Shown: in pieces, positions 36,480-44,729 of the stretch
Numbering within the stretch: position 1 is the stretch's first letter
Layout: every line of letters begins with the position of its first letter
NCBI GenBank assembly: GCA_041685355.1
Contig: JAWLFY010000006.1
Span: 8,806-72,805, forward strand
From: JAWLFY01 sp041685355
GTDB lineage: Bacteria > Planctomycetota > Planctomycetia > Pirellulales > Pirellulaceae
Direction: 5' to 3'
Length of the DNA: 64,000 nt
Notes under the pieces: generated by a model
Databases searched by the model: none
What the model was told of the DNA's origin: nothing
Seen by the model: only the letters and a program-made list of their open reading frames with translations
Translations under genes and position numbers: made by a program

Positions 36480-36830
36480 CTACTTCGATTCCGTGCCGCC
36501 GGCTCGATCCGCTTTGGCGAGCACGTCTTCCACCCACGACTTCGCCCGCATCATCGTCGGGAATCCGATCGTGGGGGCAGTCAGGAGGGCCACGTGACGC
36601 AAGTCTTCCGCGCGACATCCCGCCTCGAGCGCTTTGCGGCAATGCGAGTGGGCTGCCCCTTCCAGACCGGCGGCGAGCGACGTCGCGAGTTTGACGAGCG
36701 CGACCTCGCGGGGACTGAGCGGACCCGCCTCCGCCGCCGCCTTGCCGAACGACTCGTACGCCCGCATCAGATCCGGGTGGTCGTCATGCATTTGCCGGTA
36801 GCGTTTCGGGATTCCTGGTCGGCTCGACAT
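36480..36830 (-). CDS. Carboxymuconolactone decarboxylase-like (AhpD fold) protein
   Basis: About 116 residues from the ATG at 36830 (MSSRPGIPKRY). It matches the short carboxymuconolactone decarboxylase/AhpD-fold family: REVALVKLATSLAAGLEGA, then AHSHCRKALEAGC, ALLTAPTIGFPTMMRA. The usual CxxC redox pair is reduced: SHC keeps one Cys and its His, with another Cys nine residues later, so a peroxidase role is uncertain. The cobA-hemD stop is 7 bp upstream and mobA begins 5 bp downstream. Its place in the cofactor run may be only a matter of co-transcription. Confidence 0.85.
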   Translation of the reverse strand: MSSRPGIPKRYRQMHDDHPDLMRAYESFGKAAAEAGPLSPREVALVKLATSLAAGLEGAAHSHCRKALEAGCRAEDLRHVALLTAPTIGFPTMMRAKSWVEDVLAKADRAGGTESK

Positions 36831-36837
36831 CGTGGGG

Positions 36838-38460
36838 TCACTCCTTGTTGTCGGTTTCGGCCTTGTCGGTTTCGGCGGCAACGATCGCATCGACCAACGC
36901 GTCGATCGTATAGGGCGAGGCCTCCGCCGCGACATCGTAGCCGAGCTCGCGGACGGTCTCGGAGGTGATCGGGCTGAGGCTCGCCAATTTGCAACGCCCG
37001 ACCGCGCCGGCGAACATCCGCGCCACGCTCTTCGCGGTGCCGCTGCTGGTCAGCGTGATCCAGTCGACTTTCCCCGCCTGAACCGCGTGGAGCACCTCCG
37101 GGTCGGCGGCCTCGACGTCCGTGTGGTCGTAGGCCGCGACCTGTTCGACGTCCCATCCGGATTCGCGAAGCGATTCGGCGAGTGTGTCCCGGCCACGGCT
37201 GGCGCGGACAATCAAAACCGGCCGAGGTTGCGGCCGACCTTCGATCAGGCATGCGGCGAGCGACTCCGCGTCGAACCGGTCGGGGACGACGTCGGCACGC
37301 AAGTAGAATCGGCGGAGCGTCGAGGCGGTCTTCTTTCCGACCGCGGCGATCCGAAGGGAACCGAGTGATCGCAGGTCGTGCCCCCGTTCGATCAGCCGGC
37401 CCAAAAACGACTCGACCCCGTTCCGGCTGCAAAAGACGATCGTCCCGAACCGATCGAGCTGGCCGATCGCGCGGTCGACCGCGTCCCAATCGCGCGGCGG
37501 GCCGATCCGCACCGCCGGCTGCACCAGCACCGTCGCCCCGCGTTCCCTCAGCGGGCCAGCCAACGCTTCCGCCTGATCCGCCGGTCGGGTGACCAGAATC
37601 GTCCGCCCGAACAACGGACGCCGGGCAAACCAACTCATCGTTTCCGCCAATTCGGTCACGCGGCCCAAGATCACGATCACCGGTGGCCGCATCCGCGACG
37701 CGGGGGTCAATCGATCCGCGACCTCATCGAGACGGCAACGGATCACTTGCTGGTCAGGAAGGCTGCAGCGACGGATGATCGCCGCCGGTGTCGAGGGATC
37801 CTTTCCGCCCGCCAGCAAACCGGCCGTCCACGCGTGGGCTGTCGTCACCCCCATGTAGACGACCAGGGTCCCCGGGAACCGGGCGAGGGCGTCCCAATCG
37901 AGCGTCGGGGAATCCTTTTCCGGTTCTTCGTGGCCGGTCACCAGGGCGACCGCGGACGCGAGACGGCGGTGAGTGACCGGGATCCCGGCGTACGATCCCG
38001 CCGCCAGCGCCGCCGTGATCCCCGGGATGATTTCGTAAGGGATCCCCGCCGCCCGAAGCGCCTCGACTTCCTCGGCCGTGCGGGCGAACACCGCGGGATC
38101 ACCCCCCTTCAGCCGGACCACCCGGCGGCCGGCCCGGGCGTGCCGCAAGATCTCCTCGATCACCTCGTCTTGTCGCCAAATCCGTGTCTGACCATGTTTG
38201 CCGACACAAATCCGCTCCGCCCGGCCGGCGTGGTTCAGCATCGCTCGATTGCTCAGGCCGTCGTACAGGACGACGTCGGCCGTCGCGAGCCGTTCGGCGC
38301 CCCGGAGCGTCAGCAGTCCCGGGTCTCCCGGGCCGGCACCGACCAGCGACACCAGTGGGGCCGGCGACGCGGGCGGGCCTGGCGACACGCGTGAAGCTTG
38401 GGGCTCAGCGAGCCCCGATGACACGGGGGGGGACGGTGGCACGATCGGATCGTCGTTCAT
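36838..38460 (-). CDS. cobA-hemD: Fused uroporphyrinogen-III C-methyltransferase / uroporphyrinogen-III synthase
   Basis: About 540 residues from the ATG at 38460 (MNDDPIVPPS); an in-frame ATG at 38583 lies further up. The first 270 or so residues are SUMT: VGAGPGDPGLLTLRG, VVRLKGGDPAVFARTAEEVE, IPGITAALAAGSYAGIPVTH. The second half (about 290-535) is HemD: RTILVTRPADQAEALAG, FCSRNGVESFL, VGKKTASTL, ITLTSSGTAKSVARMF. The fusion makes uroporphyrinogen III and methylates it to precorrin-2, the route to sirohaem or cobalamin. It heads the run that continues with the CMD-like gene, mobA and moeA, all within a few bases. This pairing fits assimilatory nitrate and nitrite reduction. Confidence 0.94.
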   Translation of the reverse strand: MNDDPIVPPSPPVSSGLAEPQASRVSPGPPASPAPLVSLVGAGPGDPGLLTLRGAERLATADVVLYDGLSNRAMLNHAGRAERICVGKHGQTRIWRQDEVIEEILRHARAGRRVVRLKGGDPAVFARTAEEVEALRAAGIPYEIIPGITAALAAGSYAGIPVTHRRLASAVALVTGHEEPEKDSPTLDWDALARFPGTLVVYMGVTTAHAWTAGLLAGGKDPSTPAAIIRRCSLPDQQVIRCRLDEVADRLTPASRMRPPVIVILGRVTELAETMSWFARRPLFGRTILVTRPADQAEALAGPLRERGATVLVQPAVRIGPPRDWDAVDRAIGQLDRFGTIVFCSRNGVESFLGRLIERGHDLRSLGSLRIAAVGKKTASTLRRFYLRADVVPDRFDAESLAACLIEGRPQPRPVLIVRASRGRDTLAESLRESGWDVEQVAAYDHTDVEAADPEVLHAVQAGKVDWITLTSSGTAKSVARMFAGAVGRCKLASLSPITSETVRELGYDVAAEASPYTIDALVDAIVAAETDKAETDNKE

Positions 38461-38600
38461 CCCCGTATTCTCGCGATTCAGGGCGTGCCCACTAGGCTCT
38501 GGACACGAGGCGAATGAATCGGCATAATCCCCGACCTGACCGATAGCAATCTTCACGCTCCCCGTCTCGACTTCGAACGGCACTTCCCACGCCGACCATC

Positions 38601-38867
38601 ATGCCGAATACCCCCAGCGCCAAGAAACGTCTCCGTCAAAACATCAAGCGACGCGTTCACAATCGCGCCGTCAAGACGAACATGCGCGGCCAGATCCGAC
38701 GCGTACGGGAGGCGATCCAAGCGGGTGATCTGGAGAAGGCTCGGACCGAATTCCGAGTCGCCATGAAGAAGCTCGATCGTGCCGCCAGCCGGAACGTGAT
38801 CCACAAGAACACAGCGGCCCGGACCAAGAGCCGGCTCAATCATTTGATCAAGGCCGCCTCCGCCTGA
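38601..38867 (+). CDS. rpsT: 30S ribosomal protein S20
   Basis: A basic, helical protein of 88 residues, the normal length for S20. It begins MPNTPSAKKRLRQNIKRRVH and has the family patterns NRAVKTNMRGQIRRVREAI and IHKNTAARTKSRLNHLIKAA. It binds 16S rRNA early in 30S assembly. It is divergent from cobA-hemD with 140 bp between starts, and convergent with the first porin gene. A 12-bp inverted repeat lies about 110 bp downstream. Confidence 0.97.
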   Translation: MPNTPSAKKRLRQNIKRRVHNRAVKTNMRGQIRRVREAIQAGDLEKARTEFRVAMKKLDRAASRNVIHKNTAARTKSRLNHLIKAASA

Positions 38868-38979
38868 TCGGTGCCGCCCGTTCCGAAATCGACTGCAGCC
38901 GACTGCCGAGGCTGAATCTCATTGCCGGGGCTTCGAAGGCCGAACGACCCGATACCGACGCGACAACCCGAAATCAACG

Positions 38980-39021
38980 CGACGAAGGCGGCTCTCGGTA
39001 ATCCGGGAACCGCCTTCGTCG
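38980..39021. terminator. Inverted repeat between rpsT and the porin gene
   Basis: Arms cgacgaaggcgg and ccgccttcgtcg (12 bp, perfect) enclose an 18-nt loop in the convergent space between rpsT and the first porin. A second small hairpin (cgcttctttcgaagcg, about 39029-39044) followed by ggttttttg comes next and would suit rpsT transcription. No T-run directly follows the large stem, so it is only a probable terminator. Confidence 0.5.
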
Positions 39022-39105
39022 TTGCGGGATCGCTTCTTTCGAAGCGGGATCGTGGTTTTTTGCGACGCCGCATCGGATCGCCCCGAGCGCCGTCGAGTGA
39101 GCGAC

Positions 39106-40449
39106 TTAGAACAGGAAGATCGTGTCGATCCCGAAGGTCGCTTGGTCGTTCCCGGCTTCGACAACCTGGTTGCCCGCCGCGAGGACGGCCGCGTTGTTGT
39201 CGACCCAGTCCCATCGGATCTCAGGCCGCACGATCACGTTGGCGTGCGGGCGATGGTTGAGACCTAGCGTCAGGGCGTAAATGTCGGCCGTGGCTCCCGG
39301 TGCGGTGTAGACGCCTTCGCTCTCGTACCACTCGAACCGGGCACCGGCCGCCCAGCAATCGTTGAGCGTGTAGATCAGGTACTGGTTGATCCCGTACGTC
39401 TCGCGGACCGTCGTGCCATTCTCGTTCTCGGTCGACAACAAGTCGCTCTGGCTGATGTACTGCAGTTGCTCAGAGAGCTGGTGCTCGGAAACGATCGAGT
39501 GCATGTAGCCTTTTTCGACGCCGTTGAACCGGGCTTCGCCGAATCGTCCGATCGTCGTCGCGTAGGTCATCGTCCAGGTGTCGGTGAGCCCGAGCGAGAC
39601 GCCACCGAGGAAGTTATCCCCGTTGTCGTCGAACCCGCTGTCCCAGCCGAAGGTGTACCCGCCGTAGACGGTCACGTCGTCGCTGTAGTCATACGTGCCG
39701 AGCACCCCGGTGTGGGTGAACGGCTCGCTGTTGTACATCGTGTAGGCGTGGCTGTAGAAGAAGTTGTCGGGGGCGGTGACGACTTCGTACCCGATGATCG
39801 TGTAGAAGTGTCCCATGATCACCGACATGTCGCCGTAGCCGGCCTCGGCGTACACCTGGGGCAAGGCGTGCCCGTAGTCGTTGCCGTTGTCCCACGAGTT
39901 ATCCCATCCACGGGGGTCGGTCCCGAACGCTTGCGTGTCGGGCCCGTCGGTCCCGTACACGTAATCGATGCGTCCGCCGAGATCGAAGCCGTTGGAGGTA
40001 TCGATCGCCTTTTCGGCGTACAGCCACGCCTGGTGCAACTGGGTCTCGTCGGCCCGGCTGTTGAACAGGCTGTTCGCCTTGTTGTGATAGCCGATCTGGA
40101 CCCAGCCTCCGGCGGACCAACCGCCGTGCTCACCCAGCAGCGACCACTGGTCGCCGAGACAGCAATCGTTGATCGCGTCGCCGAGCTTGTCGGCGAGCCC
40201 GAGTCCCAGCCCCGAGCCGCAGCCCCAACCGGAATCGCAGTCGCCCTCGCAGGCCGCGTCGAGGCCGCAACCGGGGTCGGCGATCGCCTCACACCCGCAC
40301 ACGACTTCGCCGCAATCGCAGTGCCCGACCTGGGCGATCCCCATGCCGACTCCCGGACCGGGTTGGTGATACGGGTGTTGCCCGTCGGCCGCCGATGCGG
40401 ATCCTCCGCAACAGAGAGCCGCCAACATCGCAAGTTTGTTCCACTTCAT
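39106..40449 (-). CDS. OmpL-like beta-barrel porin with cysteine-rich amino end (copy 1)
   Basis: About 447 residues from the ATG at 40449 (MKWNKLAMLAALCC), an evident signal peptide ending ASAAD. The mature amino end has ten cysteines in about 75 residues (HCDCGEVVCGC, DCDSGWGCGSG, NDCCLGDQW). The rest is a beta-barrel of the BBP2/OmpL-like type: GWVQIGYHNKANSLFNSR, GFDLGGRIDYVYG, a HFYTIIGYEV stretch and the terminal DQATFGIDTIFLF, ending in Phe as outer-membrane barrels do. It would form a pore in the outer membrane. The middle of the gene is identical, as far as I can see by eye, to that of the tandem copy at 40926. Confidence 0.88.
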   Translation of the reverse strand: MKWNKLAMLAALCCGGSASAADGQHPYHQPGPGVGMGIAQVGHCDCGEVVCGCEAIADPGCGLDAACEGDCDSGWGCGSGLGLGLADKLGDAINDCCLGDQWSLLGEHGGWSAGGWVQIGYHNKANSLFNSRADETQLHQAWLYAEKAIDTSNGFDLGGRIDYVYGTDGPDTQAFGTDPRGWDNSWDNGNDYGHALPQVYAEAGYGDMSVIMGHFYTIIGYEVVTAPDNFFYSHAYTMYNSEPFTHTGVLGTYDYSDDVTVYGGYTFGWDSGFDDNGDNFLGGVSLGLTDTWTMTYATTIGRFGEARFNGVEKGYMHSIVSEHQLSEQLQYISQSDLLSTENENGTTVRETYGINQYLIYTLNDCWAAGARFEWYESEGVYTAPGATADIYALTLGLNHRPHANVIVRPEIRWDWVDNNAAVLAAGNQVVEAGNDQATFGIDTIFLF

Positions 40450-40925
40450 CGTCTCGGACTCCCCGTCCCTCATGAATCGTCGCGCGGATGGTGCCCGTCA
40501 TGGGAAACCGATATCGGCGACACGTGCCAAGTTCGAACCGGCCCCCGTGCTTTCCAACGACTACGAGTCGCTGTCGTCGCGGCACGCCCCCGCCTCGGAA
40601 CCCCGTTCGGGGTCCCCGGACTGATGCCGGCGCCAGACGCGGTCAACACGTCTCGTCAACGGTATCGTCCGCCGGGTCGCGTGACGTTGAGAGTGTCACG
40701 CGCGTTTCCCTGCGCGATTTCGCTAAACCGCCTTCGTTCCGGTAAGGCTTGCCGGTCGGCGAAGTTCTCCGCCGCGGGAGCATGCCGCGGCGGAGGACCG
40801 GCAACGAAAAAAGCCCGCTTGCCACGGGGGCAAGCGGGCTTCGATTCGCAGTTCAGCGGTACGGCGATGTCTCCGCAAGGGATGGGGAGAAGTCGCTCGC
40901 GGCCGGCAGGACCGTACCTGACCCG
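40450..40925. other. Intergenic region between the two porin genes
   Basis: This 476-bp space must hold the promoter of porin copy 1 and the terminator of copy 2, both on the minus strand. The only clear structures are the terminator at 40807-40841 and a 7-bp inverted repeat (gcgtgac/gtcacgc, 40679-40701). Open frames crossing it look like shadows. No gene is supported. Confidence 0.6.
40807..40841 (-). terminator. Rho-independent terminator of porin copy 2
   Basis: Read on the minus strand, the stem aagcccgcttgcc pairs with ggcaagcgggctt (13 bp) across a short loop and is followed by six T residues. It lies 85-120 bp after the stop of the porin gene at 40926. This is the strongest terminator seen in the window. 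Confidence 0.88.
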
Positions 40926-42236
40926 CTAGAACAGGAAGATCGTGTCGATCCCGAAGGTCGCCTGGTCGTTCCCGGCTTCGACAACCTGGTTGCCCGCCGC
41001 GAGGACGGCCGCGTTGTTGTCGACCCAGTCCCATCGGATTTCGGGCCGCACGATCACGTTGGCGTGCGGGCGATGGTTGACCCCGAACGTCAGAGCGTAG
41101 ATGTCAGCGTTCTCACCGATGCCGGTGTAGACGCCTTCGCTCTGGTACCACTCGAACCGACCGCCAACCGCCCAGCAATCGTTGAGCGTGTAGATCAGAT
41201 ACTGGTTCAGACCGAAGGTGTCTCGGACCGTGTCGCCGTTGGCGTTTTCGGTGTCCAAGACGTCGCTCTGCAGAATGTACTGCAGGTTGTCCGACACCGC
41301 GTAATCGGCGACCAACGAGTGCATGTAGCCCTTCTCGACGCCGTTGAACCGGCCTTCGCCGAATCGTCCGATCGTCGTCGCGTAGGTCATCGTCAACGCG
41401 TCGGTGAGCCCGAGCGAGACGCCACCGAGGAAGTTATCCCCGTTGTCGTCGAACCCGCTGTCCCAGCCGAAGGTGTACCCGCCGTAGACGGTCACGTCGT
41501 CGCTGTAGTCATACGTGCCGAGCACCCCGGTGTGGGTGAACGGCTCGCTGTTGTACATCGTGTAGGCGTGGCTGTAGAAGAAGTTGTCGGGGGCGGTGAC
41601 GACTTCGTACCCGATGATCGTGTAGAAGTGTCCCATGATCACCGACATGTCGCCGTAGCCGGCCTCGGCGTACACCTGGGGCAAGGCGTGCCCGTAGTCG
41701 TTGCCGTTGTCCCACGAGTTATCCCATCCACGGGGGTCGGTCCCGAACGCTTGCGTGTCGGGCCCGTCGGTCCCGTACACGTAATCGATGCGTCCGCCGA
41801 GATCGAAGCCGTTGGAGGTATCGATCGCCTTTTCGGCGTACAGCCACGCCTGGTGCAACTGGGTCTCGTCGGCCCGGCTGTTGAACAGGCTGTTCGCCTT
41901 GTTGTGATAGCCGATCTGGACCCAACCGCCGGCGGACCATCCGCCGTGCTCACCCAGCAGCGACCACTGGTCGCCGAGGCAGCAATCGTTGATCGCGTCG
42001 CCGAACTTGTCGGCGAGCCCGAGTCCCAGCCCCGAGCCGCAGCCGCACGCGGAATCGCATCCGCCGTCGCAGCCGAGGTCGCAACCGTCGATCGTTTCAC
42101 AGCCGCAAACCGGCTCGCCGCAATCGCACGACGCGTGTGAGACCGGTCGGATTCCGTTCGCTTGGTCGGCGAACAGGTGGCCCGCGTTCATCACGCAGGC
42201 GACCGCCGCGGCCAAGGCCATTTTTGAAAGCTTCAT
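40926..42236 (-). CDS. OmpL-like beta-barrel porin with cysteine-rich amino end (copy 2)
   Basis: A protein of 436 residues starting MKLSKMALAAAVACVMNAGH, a signal peptide. The mature amino end carries eleven cysteines (SCDCGEPVCGC, GCDLGCDGGCDSACGCGSG, NDCCLG) and differs from copy 1, as does a variable strand region (41070-41375). The central block and the C-terminal end (IRWDWVDNNAAVLAAG, GIDTIFLF) are the same as in copy 1. The two genes lie head to tail and look like a tandem duplication kept similar by gene conversion. A terminator follows the gene, so copy 1 needs its own promoter. Differences at two places suggest different pore properties. Confidence 0.88.
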   Translation of the reverse strand: MKLSKMALAAAVACVMNAGHLFADQANGIRPVSHASCDCGEPVCGCETIDGCDLGCDGGCDSACGCGSGLGLGLADKFGDAINDCCLGDQWSLLGEHGGWSAGGWVQIGYHNKANSLFNSRADETQLHQAWLYAEKAIDTSNGFDLGGRIDYVYGTDGPDTQAFGTDPRGWDNSWDNGNDYGHALPQVYAEAGYGDMSVIMGHFYTIIGYEVVTAPDNFFYSHAYTMYNSEPFTHTGVLGTYDYSDDVTVYGGYTFGWDSGFDDNGDNFLGGVSLGLTDALTMTYATTIGRFGEGRFNGVEKGYMHSLVADYAVSDNLQYILQSDVLDTENANGDTVRDTFGLNQYLIYTLNDCWAVGGRFEWYQSEGVYTGIGENADIYALTFGVNHRPHANVIVRPEIRWDWVDNNAAVLAAGNQVVEAGNDQATFGIDTIFLF

Positions 42237-42824
42237 TTGTTATCGACTCCCCGGTACAGGTCGGTGGTTTGTGAGGCACTTCAGTCGAGGCGCGGACCCG
42301 AGCGACGCATCGCAGCCGCCGGGACACGCGGGACACGTTTCCCGCTAGCCGTCGCTCGAGGCCAAGTCATCCGCACTGCTCCGACCTCGCGGCCGTCGCC
42401 CTGATGGCTATCGACTCTCCGGCTCCACGCCCAATGATCACCATCGATATCGGACCGCACGCCAGAACAATCACGGAGAACTTTTCGGTAGTCGTCAGGA
42501 TTACCGGCCATCTGGTCGGAGCGTTCCTGATGCGGGGTTCGGGGGGACCGGGTCGTCTCGCCCGGCCCGGCAAACTGTGCGGGCTCCGGTGACCTTCGGG
42601 GCTCGTCGGGCCTCGTCGAGGCTCCCGCGTGCCCGCTCGGGCATGAGCGGGACCGGTTCGCCACATCCGGCGGCCACCGGACACTCCCGATCGATCGGCC
42701 GGGGCGCCGGCCCGCGTGGGGCGACCGTCTACGCGCATCGCCGCCGATCGGCCACAATCGGATCGCCGCGGAGCGACCCGTTCGAAGCCATTCCCCCAAG
42801 CCAACTCGTCCCCCAGACCGACCG
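42237..42824. other. Intergenic region upstream of porin copy 2 and ftsY
   Basis: A 588-bp divergent space. I see no convincing gene, repeat array or RNA. It has several open frames on both strands but none with a family resemblance. The promoters of porin copy 2 (minus) and ftsY (plus) should lie here. Confidence 0.6.
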
Positions 42825-43901
42825 ATGCCCTTTTGGCGACCGAAATCCTCGCACACGTCCCCCCCGAAAAGGCCTTCCGACGAGGGGGAGTCGACCGCTC
42901 CGGTGACCGGGGATCCCACGGCCGAGGCGGCGAACGGGGGAACGGAGTCCGACGCCGCCGAGACGGGGGCGCGGGGGGGGTTACTCGGGAGAATGAGGTC
43001 GGGGCTTCAGAAGACCCGGCAGGTCCTCGGGACCGACATCCGCGACCTGTTCAAAAGCGAAGGTCGGTTGGTGGACGAGGAGTTCCTCGGCGACCTGTTC
43101 GCCCGCCTGATCCGCACCGACATGGGGACCGGCCCGGCGACCAAAATTCGTGACGACGTCGGCCGACGACTTCGCGGCCGTGTCGTCCAAATCGACGAGG
43201 TGCTCGAGACGATCGCGGTCCAGACCGAGTCGATGCTCGCCCAAGAAACCACGGGGATCGCCTTCGCCGAATCGGCCCCCACGGTGATCCTGGTCGTCGG
43301 CGTCAACGGCAGCGGTAAGACGACCTCGATCGGAAAACTCGCCAACCACCTGCAACGGTCCGGCCGCCAAGTCGTGCTCGGGGCCGGCGATACGTTCCGC
43401 GCCGCGGCGGTCGAGCAGTTGACCGTTTGGTCGCAGCGGATCGGGTGTGACATCGTCACCGGCAAGCATGGCGTGGACCCCGCGAGCGTCGCGTTTCAGA
43501 CGATCGAGCGGGCGATCGAAACCGACGCCGATGTCGCCTTGATCGACACCGCGGGGCGGCTGCAAACCCAAGCCAAGCTGATGCAGGAGCTCGAAAAGGT
43601 GAGGCGGGTGATCGGCAAGAAAGTCGAAGGGGCACCCCACGAAGTGCTGCTCGTCCTCGACGCGACCGCGGGCCAGAACGCGATCAGCCAAGCCCGCGGG
43701 TTCGGCGAGGCCGCCGGATGCACCGGGATCGTGCTCGCCAAATTGGACGGTTCCGCGAAGGGGGGCGTGATCCTCCCGATCCGCGAACAGTTCGAGCTCC
43801 CGGTCAAATTCGTCGGGCTCGGCGAGGGGATCGAAGACCTCGCCCCGTTCGACGCCGCCACCTTCGCCCGTGCCCTGTTCGACTCGAGCCCGTCACGCTG
43901 A
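42825..43901 (+). CDS. ftsY: Signal recognition particle receptor FtsY
   Basis: A protein of 358 residues, the SRP-receptor GTPase that delivers ribosomes to the translocon. The amino end (to about 65) is a short, variable acidic A-region. The N-domain helices follow (LLGRMRSGLQKTRQVLGTDI). The G-domain has GVNGSGKTTSIGKLA (P-loop, Gly159 on), GDTFRAAAVEQL (insertion box), ALIDTAGRLQT, TKLDGS-like LAKLDGSAKGG and the closing GLGEGIEDLAPFD. All G motifs are intact. The short A-region is common where membrane binding uses the first helix. A 17-bp tandem repeat follows, then miaE on the same strand. Confidence 0.97.
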   Translation: MPFWRPKSSHTSPPKRPSDEGESTAPVTGDPTAEAANGGTESDAAETGARGGLLGRMRSGLQKTRQVLGTDIRDLFKSEGRLVDEEFLGDLFARLIRTDMGTGPATKIRDDVGRRLRGRVVQIDEVLETIAVQTESMLAQETTGIAFAESAPTVILVVGVNGSGKTTSIGKLANHLQRSGRQVVLGAGDTFRAAAVEQLTVWSQRIGCDIVTGKHGVDPASVAFQTIERAIETDADVALIDTAGRLQTQAKLMQELEKVRRVIGKKVEGAPHEVLLVLDATAGQNAISQARGFGEAAGCTGIVLAKLDGSAKGGVILPIREQFELPVKFVGLGEGIEDLAPFDAATFARALFDSSPSR

Positions 43902-43909
43902 ACGACCTG

Positions 43910-43994
43910 TCTCGCCGAACTGGCCGTCTCGCCGAACTGGCCGTCTCGCCGAACTGGCCGTCTCGCCGAACTGGCCGTCGTGTTGAACTGGCCA
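43910..43994. repeat. 17-bp intergenic tandem repeat, five copies
   Basis: Copies of tctcgccgaactggccg start at 43910, 43927, 43944 and 43961, with a degenerate fifth at 43978. They fill most of the 127-bp space between ftsY and miaE. Confidence 0.95.
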
Positions 43995-44028
43995 TCCGCT
44001 TCCTCTCCCCTGCCCCGTCTTTACCGTC

Positions 44029-44610
44029 ATGTTGCATCTCCGTGGTGACACTTCCGCCCGGTGGCTCGAGCAAGTCGATCGGTCGCTCGAGGAGATTCTG
44101 GTCGACCACGCTCACTGCGAACGGAAGGCGGCGTCGACGGCGATGAACCTGTTGAACGCATACACCGAAAACCGCGAATTGGTCCGCGAGATGACGCGGA
44201 TCGTCGAGGAAGAACTGGAGCATTTCCAGCAAGTGTTGGCGATCCTCGACCGACGTGGGATCGGTTTCCGCCGCTTGGCAGCCGCCGGCTACGGCAAACG
44301 GCTCAACGCGCTGGTCCGCTCGGCCGAACCGCATCGGGCCGTCGATCGGCTGCTCGTCGCGTCGTTGATCGAAGCGCGGAGCTGCGAGCGGTTCCGGTTG
44401 CTTGCCGAGCATATCCGGCCCCGGGATCGGGAGCTCGCCGATTTCTACGCGGGCCTGTTCGAGAGCGAGGCCCGACACCACACCACCTACGTGCGGCTCG
44501 CCGAACCGTTCGCCTCGAGGACCGAGGTGACGCGGAGACTCGACGAGTTGTCGGCGGGAGAAGCCGAGATCATCGCGGCTGGTAGCGACCTTCCGCGGAT
44601 GCACAGCTGA
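44029..44610 (+). CDS. miaE: tRNA 2-methylthio-N6-isopentenyladenosine-37 hydroxylase
   Basis: A protein of 193 residues, typical for MiaE, a non-haem di-iron monooxygenase that hydroxylates the isopentenyl group of ms2i6A37 in tRNA. The four-helix ferritin-like core shows the expected carboxylate and histidine ligands: DHAHCERKAAS, EEELEHFQQVL, LIEARSCERF, FESEARHHTTYVRLA. The product needs MiaA and MiaB, not present here. It is separated from ftsY by the 17-bp repeat, and its stop codon lies in a degenerate copy of the 18-bp repeat that follows. Confidence 0.93.
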   Translation: MLHLRGDTSARWLEQVDRSLEEILVDHAHCERKAASTAMNLLNAYTENRELVREMTRIVEEELEHFQQVLAILDRRGIGFRRLAAAGYGKRLNALVRSAEPHRAVDRLLVASLIEARSCERFRLLAEHIRPRDRELADFYAGLFESEARHHTTYVRLAEPFASRTEVTRRLDELSAGEAEIIAAGSDLPRMHS

Positions 44611-44729
44611 TCCGTCGGGTGGCCCGGATCCGTCGGGCACTGATCGGACGGGTGGTACTGATCGGACGGGTGGTACTGATCGGACGGGTGATACTGATCG
44701 GACGGGTGATACTGATCGGGCTGGCGGCA
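44607..44729. repeat. 18-bp intergenic tandem repeat
   Basis: Four near-identical copies of ctgatcggacgggtggta (44640, 44658, 44676, 44694) with degenerate copies on both sides, one of which contains the miaE stop codon. The open frame that runs through it on the + strand (VLIGRV-type repeats) is hydrophobic and has no family resemblance, so I do not call a gene. Confidence 0.92.

Noticed and set aside
39466..42140. Two long plus-strand open frames (487 and 463 codons) opposite the porins
   Set aside because: They are antisense shadows; they resemble each other only because the porins do.
42404..42592. Small plus-strand frame between the porin and ftsY
   Set aside because: No Shine-Dalgarno-like site, domain or coupling; likely chance in high-GC DNA.
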